Assembly: GCF_003947455.1 (NCBI RefSeq)
Contig: NZ_QHJH01000034.1
Span: 1-53,932, forward strand
DNA: 53,932 nucleotides
Direction of reading: 5' to 3'
Origin: Streptomyces sp. WAC 04229
GTDB taxonomy: Bacteria; Actinomycetota; Actinomycetes; Streptomycetales; Streptomycetaceae
Positions 39,052 to 46,939 of the stretch are shown piece by piece. A model generated the notes under the pieces. It was not told where the DNA came from. It did no database searches and worked only from the letters and a program-made list of their open reading frames with translations. The stretch's first letter is position 1. Every line of letters begins with the position of its first letter. Position numbers and translations under genes: made by a program.

Positions 39052-40062
39052 TCAGCGTCGCTCGGGCTTCGCGCTGCGCGACATCAGCTCCTTGACCGCG
39101 ACGACCGGGGGCTTGCCCTCGTGCACGATGGCGACCACGGTCTCGGTGATCGGCATGTCGACGCCGTGCCTGCGCGCCAGATCCAGCACCGACTCGCAGG
39201 ACTTGACGCCCTCGGCGGTCTGCCTGGTGACCGCGATGGTCTCCTGGAGGGTCATGCCCTTGCCCAGGTTGGTGCCGAAGGTGTGGTTGCGGGACAGCGG
39301 GGACGAGCAGGTCGCCACCAGGTCGCCGAGCCCGGCCAGTCCGGAGAAGGTCAGCGGGTCGGCGCCGAGGGCGACCCCGAGGCGGGTGGTCTCGGCCAGG
39401 CCGCGGGTGATCAGGGAGCCCTTGGCGTTGTCGCCCAGTCCCATGCCGTCCGCGATGCCGACGGCCAGCCCGATCACGTTCTTCACGGCGCCGCCCAGTT
39501 CGCAGCCGACGACGTCGGTGTTGGTGTACGGGCGGAAGTACGGCGTGTGGCAGGCGGTCTGGAGGCGCTGGGCGACGGATTCGTCGGGGCAGGCGACCAC
39601 GGCGGCGGCCGGCATGCGGGCGGCGATCTCGCGGGCCAGGTTGGGCCCGGTGACCACGGCGATGCGCTCGGCGCCGACCTTGGCGACGTCCTCGATGACT
39701 TCGCTCATCCGCATCGCGGAGCCGAGTTCGACGCCCTTCATCAGCGACACCAGGACCGTGCCGGGCGCCAGCAGCGGCGTCCAGTCGGCGAGGTTGGCGC
39801 GCAGCGTCTGGGACGGGACGGCGAGAACCGTGAAGTCGGCGTCGCGCGCGGCCTCGGCGGCGTCGGTGGTGGCCCGCAGGCCGGCGGGGAGTTCCACGCC
39901 GGGCAGGTAGTCCGGGTTGGTCCGGGTGGAGTTGACGGCGTCGGCGAGGTCGGCGCGGCGTCCCCACAGGGTGACGTCGCACCCCGCGTCGGCGAGGACC
40001 GTGCCGAAGGCGGTGCCCCAGGATCCGGTGCCGAAGACGGCCGCCTTGACCGGCTTGCTCAC
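39052..40062 (-). CDS. gpsA: NAD(P)-dependent glycerol-3-phosphate dehydrogenase GpsA
   Basis: Makes sn-glycerol-3-phosphate from dihydroxyacetone phosphate for phospholipids. The 336-aa product has the Rossmann motif AAVFGTGSWGTAFGTVLADA near the start and VSLMKGVELGSAMRMSEVI. The catalytic lysine lies in GGAVKNVIGLAVGIADG, and GLGDLVATCSSPLSRNHTFG follows. The GTG start overlaps the plsC stop (GTGA), so dehydrogenase and acyltransferase, consecutive steps, are coupled. Confidence 0.95.
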   Translation of the reverse strand: MSKPVKAAVFGTGSWGTAFGTVLADAGCDVTLWGRRADLADAVNSTRTNPDYLPGVELPAGLRATTDAAEAARDADFTVLAVPSQTLRANLADWTPLLAPGTVLVSLMKGVELGSAMRMSEVIEDVAKVGAERIAVVTGPNLAREIAARMPAAAVVACPDESVAQRLQTACHTPYFRPYTNTDVVGCELGGAVKNVIGLAVGIADGMGLGDNAKGSLITRGLAETTRLGVALGADPLTFSGLAGLGDLVATCSSPLSRNHTFGTNLGKGMTLQETIAVTRQTAEGVKSCESVLDLARRHGVDMPITETVVAIVHEGKPPVVAVKELMSRSAKPERR

Positions 40063-40868
40063 GTGCTCTGCCCTTCTGCCTGCGTTCCCCGCGTCCGTGC
40101 CGGCGCCGGCTGCGACTGCGACTGCGACGGTGTCTGCGACTGCGTACGGCGCCGCTGCTCGATCCGCTCGCGGCGCGGGTCGTAGGGGGTCCGGGGGGCC
40201 TTCTCGCCCCGGATCTCCTCCAGGTGGCCGGTGACGGCGGCCATGATGACCTCGGTGGCCTCCTTCAGCAGCTCCGCGGTCATCTCCCGGTCGTAGAACC
40301 GCGAGAGGTCGACCGGCGGCCCCGCCAGTACGCGGTGGGTCTTGCGCGGGAGGAGGTTCGGCTTCTTGGCGTAGGGCGGCAGCAGTTCGTTGCAACCCCA
40401 CTGGGCGACCGGGATCACCGGGCACTTGGTCTGCAGGGCCACGCGCGCGGCACCGGTCTTGGCGGTCATCGGCCAGCCGTCCGGGTCGCGGGTGAGGGTG
40501 CCCTCGGGGTAGAAGGCGACGCACTCGCCGCGCTCCACGGCCTCGATCGCGGCCCGGAAGGCGCTGAGGGCGTCCGTGCTCTCGCGGTAGACGGGGATCT
40601 GCCCGGTGCCCCGCATCGCGGCGCCGACGAAGCCCTTCTTGAAAAGGCCGCTCTTCGCCAGGAATCGGGGGACGCGCCCGGTGTTGTACTGGTAGTGCGC
40701 GTACGCGAAGGGGTCCACGTGCGAATTGTGGTTCACGGCGGTGATAAATCCGCCGTCGGCCGGAATGTTCTCCATTCCCCGCCAGTCCCGCTTGATCAGA
40801 ACCATGAGCGGCGGTTTGCAGATCACCGCGGCCAGGCGGTACCAGAAGCCGATTCTGCGGCGGGGCAC
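40059..40868 (-). CDS. plsC: 1-acyl-sn-glycerol-3-phosphate acyltransferase PlsC
   Basis: Membrane-associated acyltransferase of phosphatidic acid synthesis. The 269-aa product is read from the GTG at 40866-40868, with purine-rich AGGAAAGG upstream. It has the HxxxxD catalytic motif in AVNHNSHVDPFAYAHYQ (reads NHNSHVDP), GQIPVYRE, and the substrate motif VAFYPEGTLTRDPDGWPM. The last 30 residues are hydrophilic and end in a repeat-coded TQSQTPSQSQSQ tract. A weakly hydrophobic N-terminal segment (GFWYRLAAVICKPPLMVLIK) may anchor it. Overlaps gpsA by 4 bp. Confidence 0.92.
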   Translation of the reverse strand: MPRRRIGFWYRLAAVICKPPLMVLIKRDWRGMENIPADGGFITAVNHNSHVDPFAYAHYQYNTGRVPRFLAKSGLFKKGFVGAAMRGTGQIPVYRESTDALSAFRAAIEAVERGECVAFYPEGTLTRDPDGWPMTAKTGAARVALQTKCPVIPVAQWGCNELLPPYAKKPNLLPRKTHRVLAGPPVDLSRFYDREMTAELLKEATEVIMAAVTGHLEEIRGEKAPRTPYDPRRERIEQRRRTQSQTPSQSQSQPAPARTRGTQAEGQST

Positions 40869-41011
40869 GCTGACACCTTTCCTCCAGGGCCTGGGGCCGG
40901 ACAAGTGTCGCCCCGGGCCGCCCGTCTGTCGAGAACACCGTACGCCCCGGCGAGTGAACCGCCAGATCTCCCAGGTGACAATGACGGCGACGAGAGAAGG
41001 ACGGAACGCTC

Positions 41012-41650
41012 GTGCAGTGGACCTTGGTCGTACCCGTGAAGCCCCTCGCCCGGGCCAAGAGCAGGCTGTCGGACACCGCGGACGCCGGGGTCCGGCCGGA
41101 TCTCGCGCTGGCGTTCGCCCAGGACGCCGTGGCAGCCGCGCTGGCCTGCCCGGCGGTCGCGGATGTGGCAGTCGTCACGGACGACGCACGGGCCGGGCGG
41201 GAACTGGCGGCGCTCGGCGCGGCCCTCGTCACGGACGAGCCCCGGGGCGGCCTGAACGCGGCGCTCGCGCACGGCGCCGGTGCGGTCCGCGCGGCATGTC
41301 CCGGAACTCCGGTGGCGGCACTCAACGCAGATCTCCCCGCGCTGCGGCCGGCGGAATTGGCGCGGGTCCTGGCGGCGGCCGGGCAATTCCCGCGTGCTTT
41401 TCTCCCCGACGCGGCCGGAATCGGCACGACCTTGCTGACCGCGGCACCGGGCGTCGAATTGTCCCCGGCATTCGGTCCGGATTCCCGGGTCCGCCACCGT
41501 GCGTCCGGCGCGGTGGAACTGTCCCTCGGCGCGGTGGATTCCGTACGGCAGGACGTCGACACCGGCGGTGATCTGCGCTCCGCCCTGGCGCTGGGGGTGG
41601 GGCCCCGGACGGCGGCGGTGGCGGCGCGGCTGCTGATCGCCGGGCAGTAG
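41012..41650 (+). CDS. cofC: phosphoenolpyruvate/2-phospholactate guanylyltransferase CofC (FbiD)
   Basis: Coenzyme F420 synthesis: activates phosphoenolpyruvate or 2-phospholactate with GTP. The 212-aa protein has the nucleotidyltransferase start LVVPVKPLARAKSRLS, VVTDD, GGLNAALAHGA, the metal site ALNADLPALRPAEL and ATG-like SVRQDVDTGGDLR at the end. It starts at a GTG with a GAGAGAAGGA purine tract about 11 bp upstream. It is divergent from plsC. Other F420 genes are not in the window. Confidence 0.9.
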   Translation: MQWTLVVPVKPLARAKSRLSDTADAGVRPDLALAFAQDAVAAALACPAVADVAVVTDDARAGRELAALGAALVTDEPRGGLNAALAHGAGAVRAACPGTPVAALNADLPALRPAELARVLAAAGQFPRAFLPDAAGIGTTLLTAAPGVELSPAFGPDSRVRHRASGAVELSLGAVDSVRQDVDTGGDLRSALALGVGPRTAAVAARLLIAGQ

Positions 41651-41659
41651 GCTGCCGCC

Positions 41660-41863
41660 ATGCAGGCGACCGCGTACACGTACGACCCCGAGAGCCGCAG
41701 CGGGCAGGTACTGCTCGACGACGGCACGCCCGTGCCCTTCGACGCGGCGGCGTTCGACGCGGGGGGCCTGCGGCTGCTGCGGCCCGGGCAGCGGGTGCGG
41801 ATCGAGACGGAGGGGGCGGGCGAGGACCGCCGGATCACGCTGGTGACGCTCCAGACCCTCTGA
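41660..41863 (+). CDS. small OB-fold-like (cold-shock-like) protein
   Basis: A 67-aa acidic protein starting 9 bp after cofC and therefore probably co-transcribed. The layout TAYTYDPESRSGQVLLDDGT and RPGQRVRIETEG, with alternating beta-strand hydrophobics, resembles a cold-shock/OB fold, but the RNA-binding aromatic motifs of true CspA proteins are absent. Function unknown. Confidence 0.75.
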   Translation: MQATAYTYDPESRSGQVLLDDGTPVPFDAAAFDAGGLRLLRPGQRVRIETEGAGEDRRITLVTLQTL

Positions 41864-41883
41864 ACGGCCTGGGAAAACGCCGC

Positions 41884-41912
41884 GGGCCGGACTCCGAGAG
41901 GGAGTCCGGCCC
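41884..41912. terminator. bidirectional terminator between the 67-aa gene and hupS
   Basis: A perfect 12-bp stem, 41884-41895 with 41901-41912, and a 5-nt loop. It lies 21 bp past the + strand gene and 48 bp past the hupS stop. Confidence 0.75.
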
Positions 41913-41959
41913 GGCGCGTGAGAGCCCTGTCCGCCTGCTGCCGCCGCTACCGCCGGCTG

Positions 41960-42610
41960 CTACTTCTTGCGAGCGGTGGCCTTCTTGGCGGTGGTCTTGC
42001 GTGCGGTCGACTTCTTGGCCGGAGCCTTCTTGGCGGTCGCCTTCTTGGCGGGAGCCTTCTTCGCCGCGGTCTTCTTCGCCGTCGCGGTGGTCTTGGCGGC
42101 GGACTTCTTGGCGGTGGTCTTCTTCGCCGCGGTGGTCTTCTTCGCCGCACCCGTGGCCTTCTTCGCCGCGGTCTTCTTCGCCGCGGTGGTCTTCTTCGCC
42201 GCACCCGTGGCCTTCTTCGCCGCGGTCTTCTTGGCGGCGGCCTTCTTGCCCGCGGCCTTGGAGATCGTGGCCGACGGGCCGGACAGGCTGCCCTTGGGGG
42301 CCTTCTTGACCGCGATGTCGTTCTTCGGGAGCTTCTTCGAGCCGCTCACCAGGTCCTTGAAGCCCTGACCCGCGCGGAAGCGCGGCACCGAGGTCTTCTT
42401 GACCCGAACCCGCTCGCCCGTCTGGGGGTTGCGGGCGTAGCGGGCGGGACGGTCGACCTTCTCGAAGGAACCGAAGCCGGTGACCGAGACCCGGTCGCCC
42501 GAGACCACGGCACGGACGAGGGCGTCCAGGACCGCGTCGACGGCGTCGGCGGCCTGCTGCCTGCCGCCCACCTTGTCGGCAATCGCTTCTACGAGCTGCG
42601 CCTTGTTCAC
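41960..42610 (-). CDS. hupS: nucleoid-associated protein HupS (HU with histone-like tail)
   Basis: Spore-associated HU protein of Streptomyces that compacts DNA during sporulation. The 216-aa product has a complete HU domain at 1-95 (MNKAQLVEAIADKVGGRQQA, then VSVTGFGSFE and RNPQTGERVRV). A Lys/Ala tail of about 100 residues is built of AAKKT/TAAKKA units like histone H1. The tail contains an exact 54-bp duplication. GTG start with GAAGGGGAAG upstream. The promoter is at 42662-42690. A terminator lies 48 bp downstream. Confidence 0.95.
   Translation of the reverse strand: MNKAQLVEAIADKVGGRQQAADAVDAVLDALVRAVVSGDRVSVTGFGSFEKVDRPARYARNPQTGERVRVKKTSVPRFRAGQGFKDLVSGSKKLPKNDIAVKKAPKGSLSGPSATISKAAGKKAAAKKTAAKKATGAAKKTTAAKKTAAKKATGAAKKTTAAKKTTAKKSAAKTTATAKKTAAKKAPAKKATAKKAPAKKSTARKTTAKKATARKK
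42119..42226. repeat. exact 54-bp tandem duplication inside hupS
   Basis: Bases 42119-42172 and 42173-42226 are identical. Each codes for 18 residues of the tail (KTAAKKATGAAKKTTAAK on the - strand). The match extends a few bases further on both sides. Confidence 0.9.
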
Positions 42611-42661
42611 GTCTTCCCCTTCGGAGACATCGCCAGAACGAATGTGTTCAAGCTTTTTCGC

Positions 42662-42690
42662 ACGTTAGGCAGATATATACCGCAAATCAA
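42662..42690 (-). promoter_or_regulatory. hupS promoter
   Basis: On the - strand, -35 TTGATT (42685-42690), a 17-bp spacer with an AT-rich TATATAT core, and -10 TAACGT (42662-42667). The predicted leader is about 45 nt. The AT-rich stretch is striking in this GC-rich region. Confidence 0.6.
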
Positions 42691-42747
42691 ACACGAAACG
42701 GGCTAATCACCCTTGTGCCGCAACGGACTCGGGCCGCCCCGGCCTGT

Positions 42748-42978
42748 TCAGCCGTCCTCTTCGGGGAATCGACCCTCGTCGAGGTCGGCGGTGAACCGAT
42801 CCAGGCGCCTTGCCGCACCGGCGAGATCGTGTTTGGCCGCGGCCGTAATGACCAGCAGCTTCCGGGTCAGCGCCATCCGTACGCCCTCCGGGACTTGCAG
42901 TGCACGCACTCTTGTGTGCGCTTCCTTGAGCCGGACCGCGACCGCCGCATAGAGCTCGAGTTGGCCGTCGTGGTCCAT
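42748..42978 (-). CDS. small helical protein, unknown function
   Basis: A 76-aa protein from the ATG at 42976-42978. It is mostly helical and charged (ELYAAVAVRLKEAHTRVRAL and KHDLAGAARRLDRFTADLDE). No ribosome site is visible; CACAAT ends 6 bp before the ATG, so a leaderless mRNA is possible. The frame is open 50 codons upstream without coding bias. It sits between hupS and leuD. Not recognised. Confidence 0.7.
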   Translation of the reverse strand: MDHDGQLELYAAVAVRLKEAHTRVRALQVPEGVRMALTRKLLVITAAAKHDLAGAARRLDRFTADLDEGRFPEEDG

Positions 42979-43162
42979 GCACAGATTGTGCCATCTGGGG
43001 CGAGTTGTCGCCTGCGCAGGGGGCAACTGCCGCCCCGAACGGCCATCCGGGCACTCCCGCAACCCGCGCCTCCAGAACTTCTGTACCCCGGCAACCATGC
43101 CTTTAACGTGGGAAGTTGTGTGCCTCACCGCTGACGGGCGCCCGCCGCCCGACCCGAAAACG

Positions 43163-43197
43163 GCCGTACCCCCGATCGGGCTGATCGGGGGTACGGC
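43163..43197 (-). terminator. leuCD terminator hairpin
   Basis: A perfect 15-bp stem, 43163-43177 with 43183-43197, and a 5-nt loop, 56 bp beyond the leuD stop. The rest of the 274-bp gap to the 76-aa gene shows no other gene. Confidence 0.8.
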
Positions 43198-43252
43198 GGG
43201 GGTGTTGGGTGGCCGAAACTCGACCTTGCCGGCGCCTCTGCGGGCTCCGGGG

Positions 43253-43846
43253 TCAGACCTGGATGGTCTGCGGCTTGTGCGAAGGGCGCTTCGCCTCGTA
43301 CGCGGCGATGTCCGCCTCGTTCTGGAGGGTGATCGAGATGTCGTCCAGCCCGTTCAGCAGCCGCCAGCGGGAGTTCTCGTCCAGCTCGAAGGGGGCCGTG
43401 ACACCCTCCGCCCGGACCTCGCGGGCCTCCAGGTCGACGGTGATCTCCGCCTGCGGGTCCTGCTCCGTGAGCGCCCACAGCGCGTCCACGATCTTCTGGT
43501 CGAGGACCACGGTGAGCAGGCCGTTCTTCAGCGAGTTGCCCCGGAAGATGTCGGCGAAGCGGGAGGAGATCACGGCCTTGAAGCCGTAGTTCTGCAGCGC
43601 CCAGACGGCGTGCTCACGGGAGGAGCCGGTGCCGAAGTCGGGGCCGGCCACCAGAACCGTGGCGCCCTGGCGCTCGGGCTGGTTGAGGACGAAGGACCCG
43701 TCCTTGCGCCAGGCCTCGAACAGCCCGTCCTCGAACCCGTCCCGGGTCACCTTCTTGAGCCAGTGGGCGGGGATGATCTGGTCGGTGTCGACGTTGCTGC
43801 GGCGCAGCGGGACGGCCCGGCCGGTGTGCGTGGTGAATGCTTCCAT
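43253..43846 (-). CDS. leuD: 3-isopropylmalate dehydratase small subunit LeuD
   Basis: Second step of leucine synthesis, as a heterodimer with LeuC: isomerises 2-isopropylmalate to 3-isopropylmalate. The 197-aa protein has the family start [30 protein letters not shown], the substrate-binding [20 protein letters not shown], and [15 protein letters not shown]. It lies 5 bp behind leuC. Confidence 0.96.
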   Translation of the reverse strand: MEAFTTHTGRAVPLRRSNVDTDQIIPAHWLKKVTRDGFEDGLFEAWRKDGSFVLNQPERQGATVLVAGPDFGTGSSREHAVWALQNYGFKAVISSRFADIFRGNSLKNGLLTVVLDQKIVDALWALTEQDPQAEITVDLEAREVRAEGVTAPFELDENSRWRLLNGLDDISITLQNEADIAAYEAKRPSHKPQTIQV

Positions 43847-43851
43847 GACTC

Positions 43852-45282
43852 TCAGACTCCAGCGGGCGTGGGGACGTCGGCGGCGGACAGGTCGGCCGGG
43901 GAGGCCAGGTGACCCAGGACCGCCGTCGCAGCCGCGACCTGCGGGGACACCAGGTGGGTACGGCCGCCCTTGCCCTGGCGCCCCTCGAAGTTGCGGTTGG
44001 AGGTGGAGGCGGAGCGCTCACCGGGGGCCAGCTGGTCCGGGTTCATGCCCAGGCACATCGAGCAGCCCGCGTGCCGCCATTCGGCGCCGGCCTCCTTGAA
44101 GACCACGTCCAGGCCCTCGGAGACGGCCTGCAGGCCCACCCGCGCGGAGCCCGGGACGACCAGCATCCGTACGCCGTCGGCGACTTTGCGGTCCTTGACG
44201 ATCTCGGCGGCGGCGCGGAGGTCCTCGATGCGGCCGTTGGTGCAGGAACCTACGAAGACGGTGTCCACGCTGATGGAACGCAGCGGCTGACCGGCCTCCA
44301 ACCCCATGTACTCCAGGGCCTTTTCGGCGGCGAACCGCTCCGAAGCGTCTTCGTACGAAGCCGGGTCGGGAACGGCGGCGGAAAGCGGCGCGCCCTGCCC
44401 CGGGTTGGTGCCCCAGGTGACGAACGGGGACAGCTCGGCGGCCTCGATGACGACCTCGGCGTCGAACTCGGCGTCGTCGTCCGTGCGCAGCGTCTTCCAG
44501 TACTCGACCGCGGCGTCCCAGTCCGCGCCCTCGGGGGCGTGCGGGCGGCCCTGGAGGTAGTCGAAGGTGGTGGCGTCGGGGGCGATCATGCCCGCGCGGG
44601 CGCCGGCCTCGATCGACATGTTGCAGATGGTCATGCGGGCCTCCATCGAGAGCTTCTCGATGGCCTCGCCCCGGTACTCCAGGACGTAGCCCTGGCCGCC
44701 GCCGGTGCCGATCTTCGCGATGATCGCGAGGATCAGGTCCTTGGCGGTGACGCCGTCGGGCAGTTCGCCGTTGACCGTGATGGCCATGGTCTTCGGACGG
44801 GCCAGGGGCAGCGTCTGGGTGGCCAGCACGTGCTCTACCTGGGAGGTGCCGATGCCGAAGGCCAGCGCGCCGAAGGCGCCGTGCGTCGAGGTGTGCGAGT
44901 CGCCGCAGACCACGGTGGTGCCGGGCTGGGTCAGGCCCAGCTGCGGGCCGACCACGTGCACGACGCCCTGCTCGACGTCGCCCAGCGGGTGCAGCCGGAC
45001 GCCGAATTCCGCGCAGTTCTTGCGCAGCGTCTCCAGCTGGGCCCGGGAGACCGGGTCCGCGATGGGCTTGTCGATGTCGAGTGTCGGGGTGTTGTGGTCC
45101 TCGGTGGCGATGGTCAGGTCGAGCCGCCGCACCGGGCGGCCGCTCTTGCGGAGGCCGTCGAAGGCCTGCGGGCTGGTCACCTCGTGCAGCAGGTGCAGAT
45201 CGATGAAGAGGAGGTCGGGCTCGCCCTCGGCGCGCCGGACGACGTGGTCGTCCCAGACCTTCTCCGCGAGTGTCCTACCCAT
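43852..45282 (-). CDS. leuC: 3-isopropylmalate dehydratase large subunit LeuC
   Basis: Catalytic subunit with a [4Fe-4S] cluster. The 476-aa product starts [15 protein letters not shown] with GGAGGGAAAG upstream. It has [18 protein letters not shown], the [20 protein letters not shown] motif, and the cluster ligands Cys in [14 protein letters not shown] and the pair in [14 protein letters not shown]. leuC and leuD form a two-gene operon divergent from ndgR, whose product regulates leuCD in S. coelicolor. Confidence 0.96.
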   Translation of the reverse strand: MGRTLAEKVWDDHVVRRAEGEPDLLFIDLHLLHEVTSPQAFDGLRKSGRPVRRLDLTIATEDHNTPTLDIDKPIADPVSRAQLETLRKNCAEFGVRLHPLGDVEQGVVHVVGPQLGLTQPGTTVVCGDSHTSTHGAFGALAFGIGTSQVEHVLATQTLPLARPKTMAITVNGELPDGVTAKDLILAIIAKIGTGGGQGYVLEYRGEAIEKLSMEARMTICNMSIEAGARAGMIAPDATTFDYLQGRPHAPEGADWDAAVEYWKTLRTDDDAEFDAEVVIEAAELSPFVTWGTNPGQGAPLSAAVPDPASYEDASERFAAEKALEYMGLEAGQPLRSISVDTVFVGSCTNGRIEDLRAAAEIVKDRKVADGVRMLVVPGSARVGLQAVSEGLDVVFKEAGAEWRHAGCSMCLGMNPDQLAPGERSASTSNRNFEGRQGKGGRTHLVSPQVAAATAVLGHLASPADLSAADVPTPAGV

Positions 45283-45449
45283 CGCTTTCCCTCCGGCCGG
45301 CGACGAAGCGTCGGCCCAACTAGAGATCTTTGGGGAAGCGGCGCCCGCACCCCTGTGTTTCCGGGCAACCGCCACCAGGCCCTTACGTCACGGGCCGTTG
45401 TGACTTCGTGCCATCCAGGGTGGCGCGTTCCATGGAAAATTGAACTTGC

Positions 45450-45466
45450 GTTTCACAGAGTGAGAC
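45450..45466. promoter_or_regulatory. candidate NdgR operator between leuC and ndgR
   Basis: GTTTCAC (45450-45456), 3 bp, GTGAGAC (45460-45466): an imperfect palindrome with one mismatch, 15 bp before the ndgR ATG. A second dyad, TTCCATGGAA at 45428-45437, lies just upstream. Position in the 198-bp divergent gap suits an IclR-type regulator that controls itself and leuCD. Confidence 0.5.
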
Positions 45467-45480
45467 GGGAGTATCGTTTC

Positions 45481-46197
45481 ATGGACAACAGTAGCGGCGT
45501 CGGCGTTCTGGACAAGGCGGCCCTCGTCCTGAGCGCTCTGGAGTCCGGCCCGGCCACCCTCGCGGGATTGGTCGCTGCGACCGGACTGGCACGACCCACG
45601 GCCCACCGCCTGGCCGTGGCACTGGAACACCACCGCATGGTGGCGCGCGACATGCAGGGCCGTTTCATTCTCGGCCCGCGCCTGGCCGAGCTGGCCGCGG
45701 CGGCCGGCGAGGACCGGCTGCTGGCCACCGCGGGCCCGGTGCTCACCCACCTCCGCGACGTCACGGGCGAGAGCGCTCAGCTCTACCGCCGCCAGGGCGA
45801 CATGCGCATCTGCGTGGCCGCGGCCGAGCGTCTGTCGGGCCTGAGGGACACGGTCCCGGTCGGCTCCACGCTCACCATGAAGGCCGGCTCCTCGGCGCAG
45901 ATCCTGATGGCCTGGGAGGAGCCCGAGCGCCTGCACCGCGGCCTCCAGGGCGCCCGCTTCACGGCGACGGCGCTGTCCGGCGTGCGGCGGCGCGGCTGGG
46001 CCCAGTCCATCGGCGAGCGGGAGCCGGGCGTCGCGTCCGTCTCGGCGCCGGTGCGCGGCCCCTCCAACCGCGTGGTGGCGGCCGTGTCCGTCTCCGGCCC
46101 CATCGAGCGCCTGACGCGCCACCCGGGCCGGATGCACGCCCAGGCGATCATCGACGCCGCCGGCCGCCTCTCGGAGGCGCTGCGCCGCACGGGCTGA
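45481..46197 (+). CDS. ndgR: IclR-family regulator NdgR
   Basis: Amino-acid-responsive regulator; in S. coelicolor it activates leucine and other amino-acid genes and affects growth and antibiotic output. The 238-aa protein has an N-terminal winged helix (LVAATGLARPTAHRLAVALE) and the IclR effector domain (TGESAQLYRRQGDMRICVAA, then VSAPVRGPSNRVVAAVSVSG). The ATG has GGGAG about 9 bp upstream. It is divergent from leuCD and carries a hairpin 33 bp downstream. Confidence 0.94.
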   Translation: MDNSSGVGVLDKAALVLSALESGPATLAGLVAATGLARPTAHRLAVALEHHRMVARDMQGRFILGPRLAELAAAAGEDRLLATAGPVLTHLRDVTGESAQLYRRQGDMRICVAAAERLSGLRDTVPVGSTLTMKAGSSAQILMAWEEPERLHRGLQGARFTATALSGVRRRGWAQSIGEREPGVASVSAPVRGPSNRVVAAVSVSGPIERLTRHPGRMHAQAIIDAAGRLSEALRRTG

Positions 46198-46230
46198 CCG
46201 GCACCTTCCCCTGCGCGACCTACCGGAGAC

Positions 46231-46258
46231 GGGCCCGCCTCAACGCCGCGGCGGGCCC
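46231..46258 (+). terminator. ndgR terminator hairpin
   Basis: A perfect 9-bp stem, 46231-46239 with 46250-46258, and a 10-nt loop. Confidence 0.65.
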
Positions 46259-46330
46259 TCCCCCGGTCAGGACCCGCGACCGCGTCCGGGGCGCCGAACC
46301 GGGGCGGACGTACGGGGACTTGGGAACGCC

Positions 46331-46362
46331 AGAAGGCCCCCCGCCGAAGCGGAGGGCCTTCT
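46331..46362 (-). terminator. hairpin downstream of the tRNA cluster
   Basis: AGAAGGCC at 46331-46338 pairs with GGCCTTCT at 46355-46362, with further GC pairs inside around a GAA-containing loop and one mismatch. It lies 8 bp beyond the last tRNA-Glu on the - strand and probably ends the tRNA transcript. Confidence 0.65.
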
Positions 46363-46369
46363 GATCTTG

Positions 46370-46442
46370 TACCCCCGACCGGATTCGAACCGGCGCTACC
46401 GCCTTGAGAGGGCGGCGTGCTAGGCCGCTACACAACGGGGGC
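46370..46442 (-). tRNA. tRNA-Glu (CUC), copy 1
   Basis: Reads 5' to 3' on the - strand from 46442. The acceptor GCCCCCG pairs with CGGGGGT (G1-U72 wobble), and the anticodon loop is CTCTCAA with anticodon CUC. The T arm is CCGG-TTCGAAT-CCGG and the discriminator A. Length 73 nt without CCA. Identical to the copies at 46579 and 46681; last gene of the five-tRNA cluster. Confidence 0.95.
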
Positions 46443-46486
46443 GTGGATCTTGCAGGCGTTTCATGCTTCATCGCCGCAGATCCGAG

Positions 46487-46558
46487 CTGGTCTACCAGGA
46501 CTCGAACCTAGACTAACTGAACCAGAATCAGTCGTGCTGCCAATTACACCATAGACCA
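46487..46558 (-). tRNA. tRNA-Gln (CUG), copy 1
   Basis: Acceptor TGGTCTA with TAGACCA, anticodon stem ACTGA/TCAGT, loop TTCTGGT with anticodon CUG, T loop TTCGAGT and discriminator G. 72 nt, no encoded CCA. It differs from the other tRNA-Gln copy at three base pairs, each change compensated. Confidence 0.95.
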
Positions 46559-46578
46559 ATGTGGTTTAGACCAGTTCG

Positions 46579-46651
46579 TACCCCCGACCGGATTCGAACC
46601 GGCGCTACCGCCTTGAGAGGGCGGCGTGCTAGGCCGCTACACAACGGGGGC
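46579..46651 (-). tRNA. tRNA-Glu (CUC), copy 2
   Basis: Identical in sequence to the 73-nt gene at 46370-46442, anticodon CUC, 5' end at 46651. Spacer to the upstream copy is 29 bp. Confidence 0.95.
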
Positions 46652-46680
46652 CCTAGCGATCACCTCGTGAGAGATCACCG

Positions 46681-46753
46681 TACCCCCGACCGGATTCGAA
46701 CCGGCGCTACCGCCTTGAGAGGGCGGCGTGCTAGGCCGCTACACAACGGGGGC
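46681..46753 (-). tRNA. tRNA-Glu (CUC), copy 3
   Basis: Third identical 73-nt tRNA-Glu gene, anticodon CUC, 5' end at 46753, 21 bp after the first tRNA-Gln of the transcript. Confidence 0.95.
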
Positions 46754-46774
46754 ATTGCAGATAAGCTCTGCGAG

Positions 46775-46846
46775 CTGGCCTACCTGGACTCGAACCAAGA
46801 CTAAGTGAACCAGAATCACTCGTGCTGCCAATTACACCATAGGCCA
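46775..46846 (-). tRNA. tRNA-Gln (CUG), copy 2
   Basis: Acceptor TGGCCTA with TAGGCCA, anticodon stem AGTGA/TCACT, loop TTCTGGT with anticodon CUG and discriminator G. 72 nt. It is first in the likely five-tRNA transcript (Gln-Glu-Glu-Gln-Glu). Confidence 0.95.
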
Positions 46847-46939
46847 CTGGAACGCAAGCCCCTGCTGGGGTTTCGCTCTAGCTTCGCGCTTCCGGTTCCC
46901 GGCCCTTTCGGCCCGCTCCTCGGCGGCGCAGGAAGAACA

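Noticed and set aside
45283..45480. Leucine leader-peptide attenuator before leuC
   Set aside because: No short frame with a run of Leu codons followed by alternative hairpins is visible on the - strand; NdgR control is the simpler explanation.
46559..46804. A frame of 81 codons with the repeat TPDRIRTGATALRGRR
   Set aside because: It is the antisense translation of the tRNA-Glu copies, a common mis-annotation.
46370..46846. Regular repeats with spacers, possible CRISPR array
   Set aside because: The repeats are complete tRNA-Glu and tRNA-Gln genes with proper cloverleaf pairing, and no cas genes are near.
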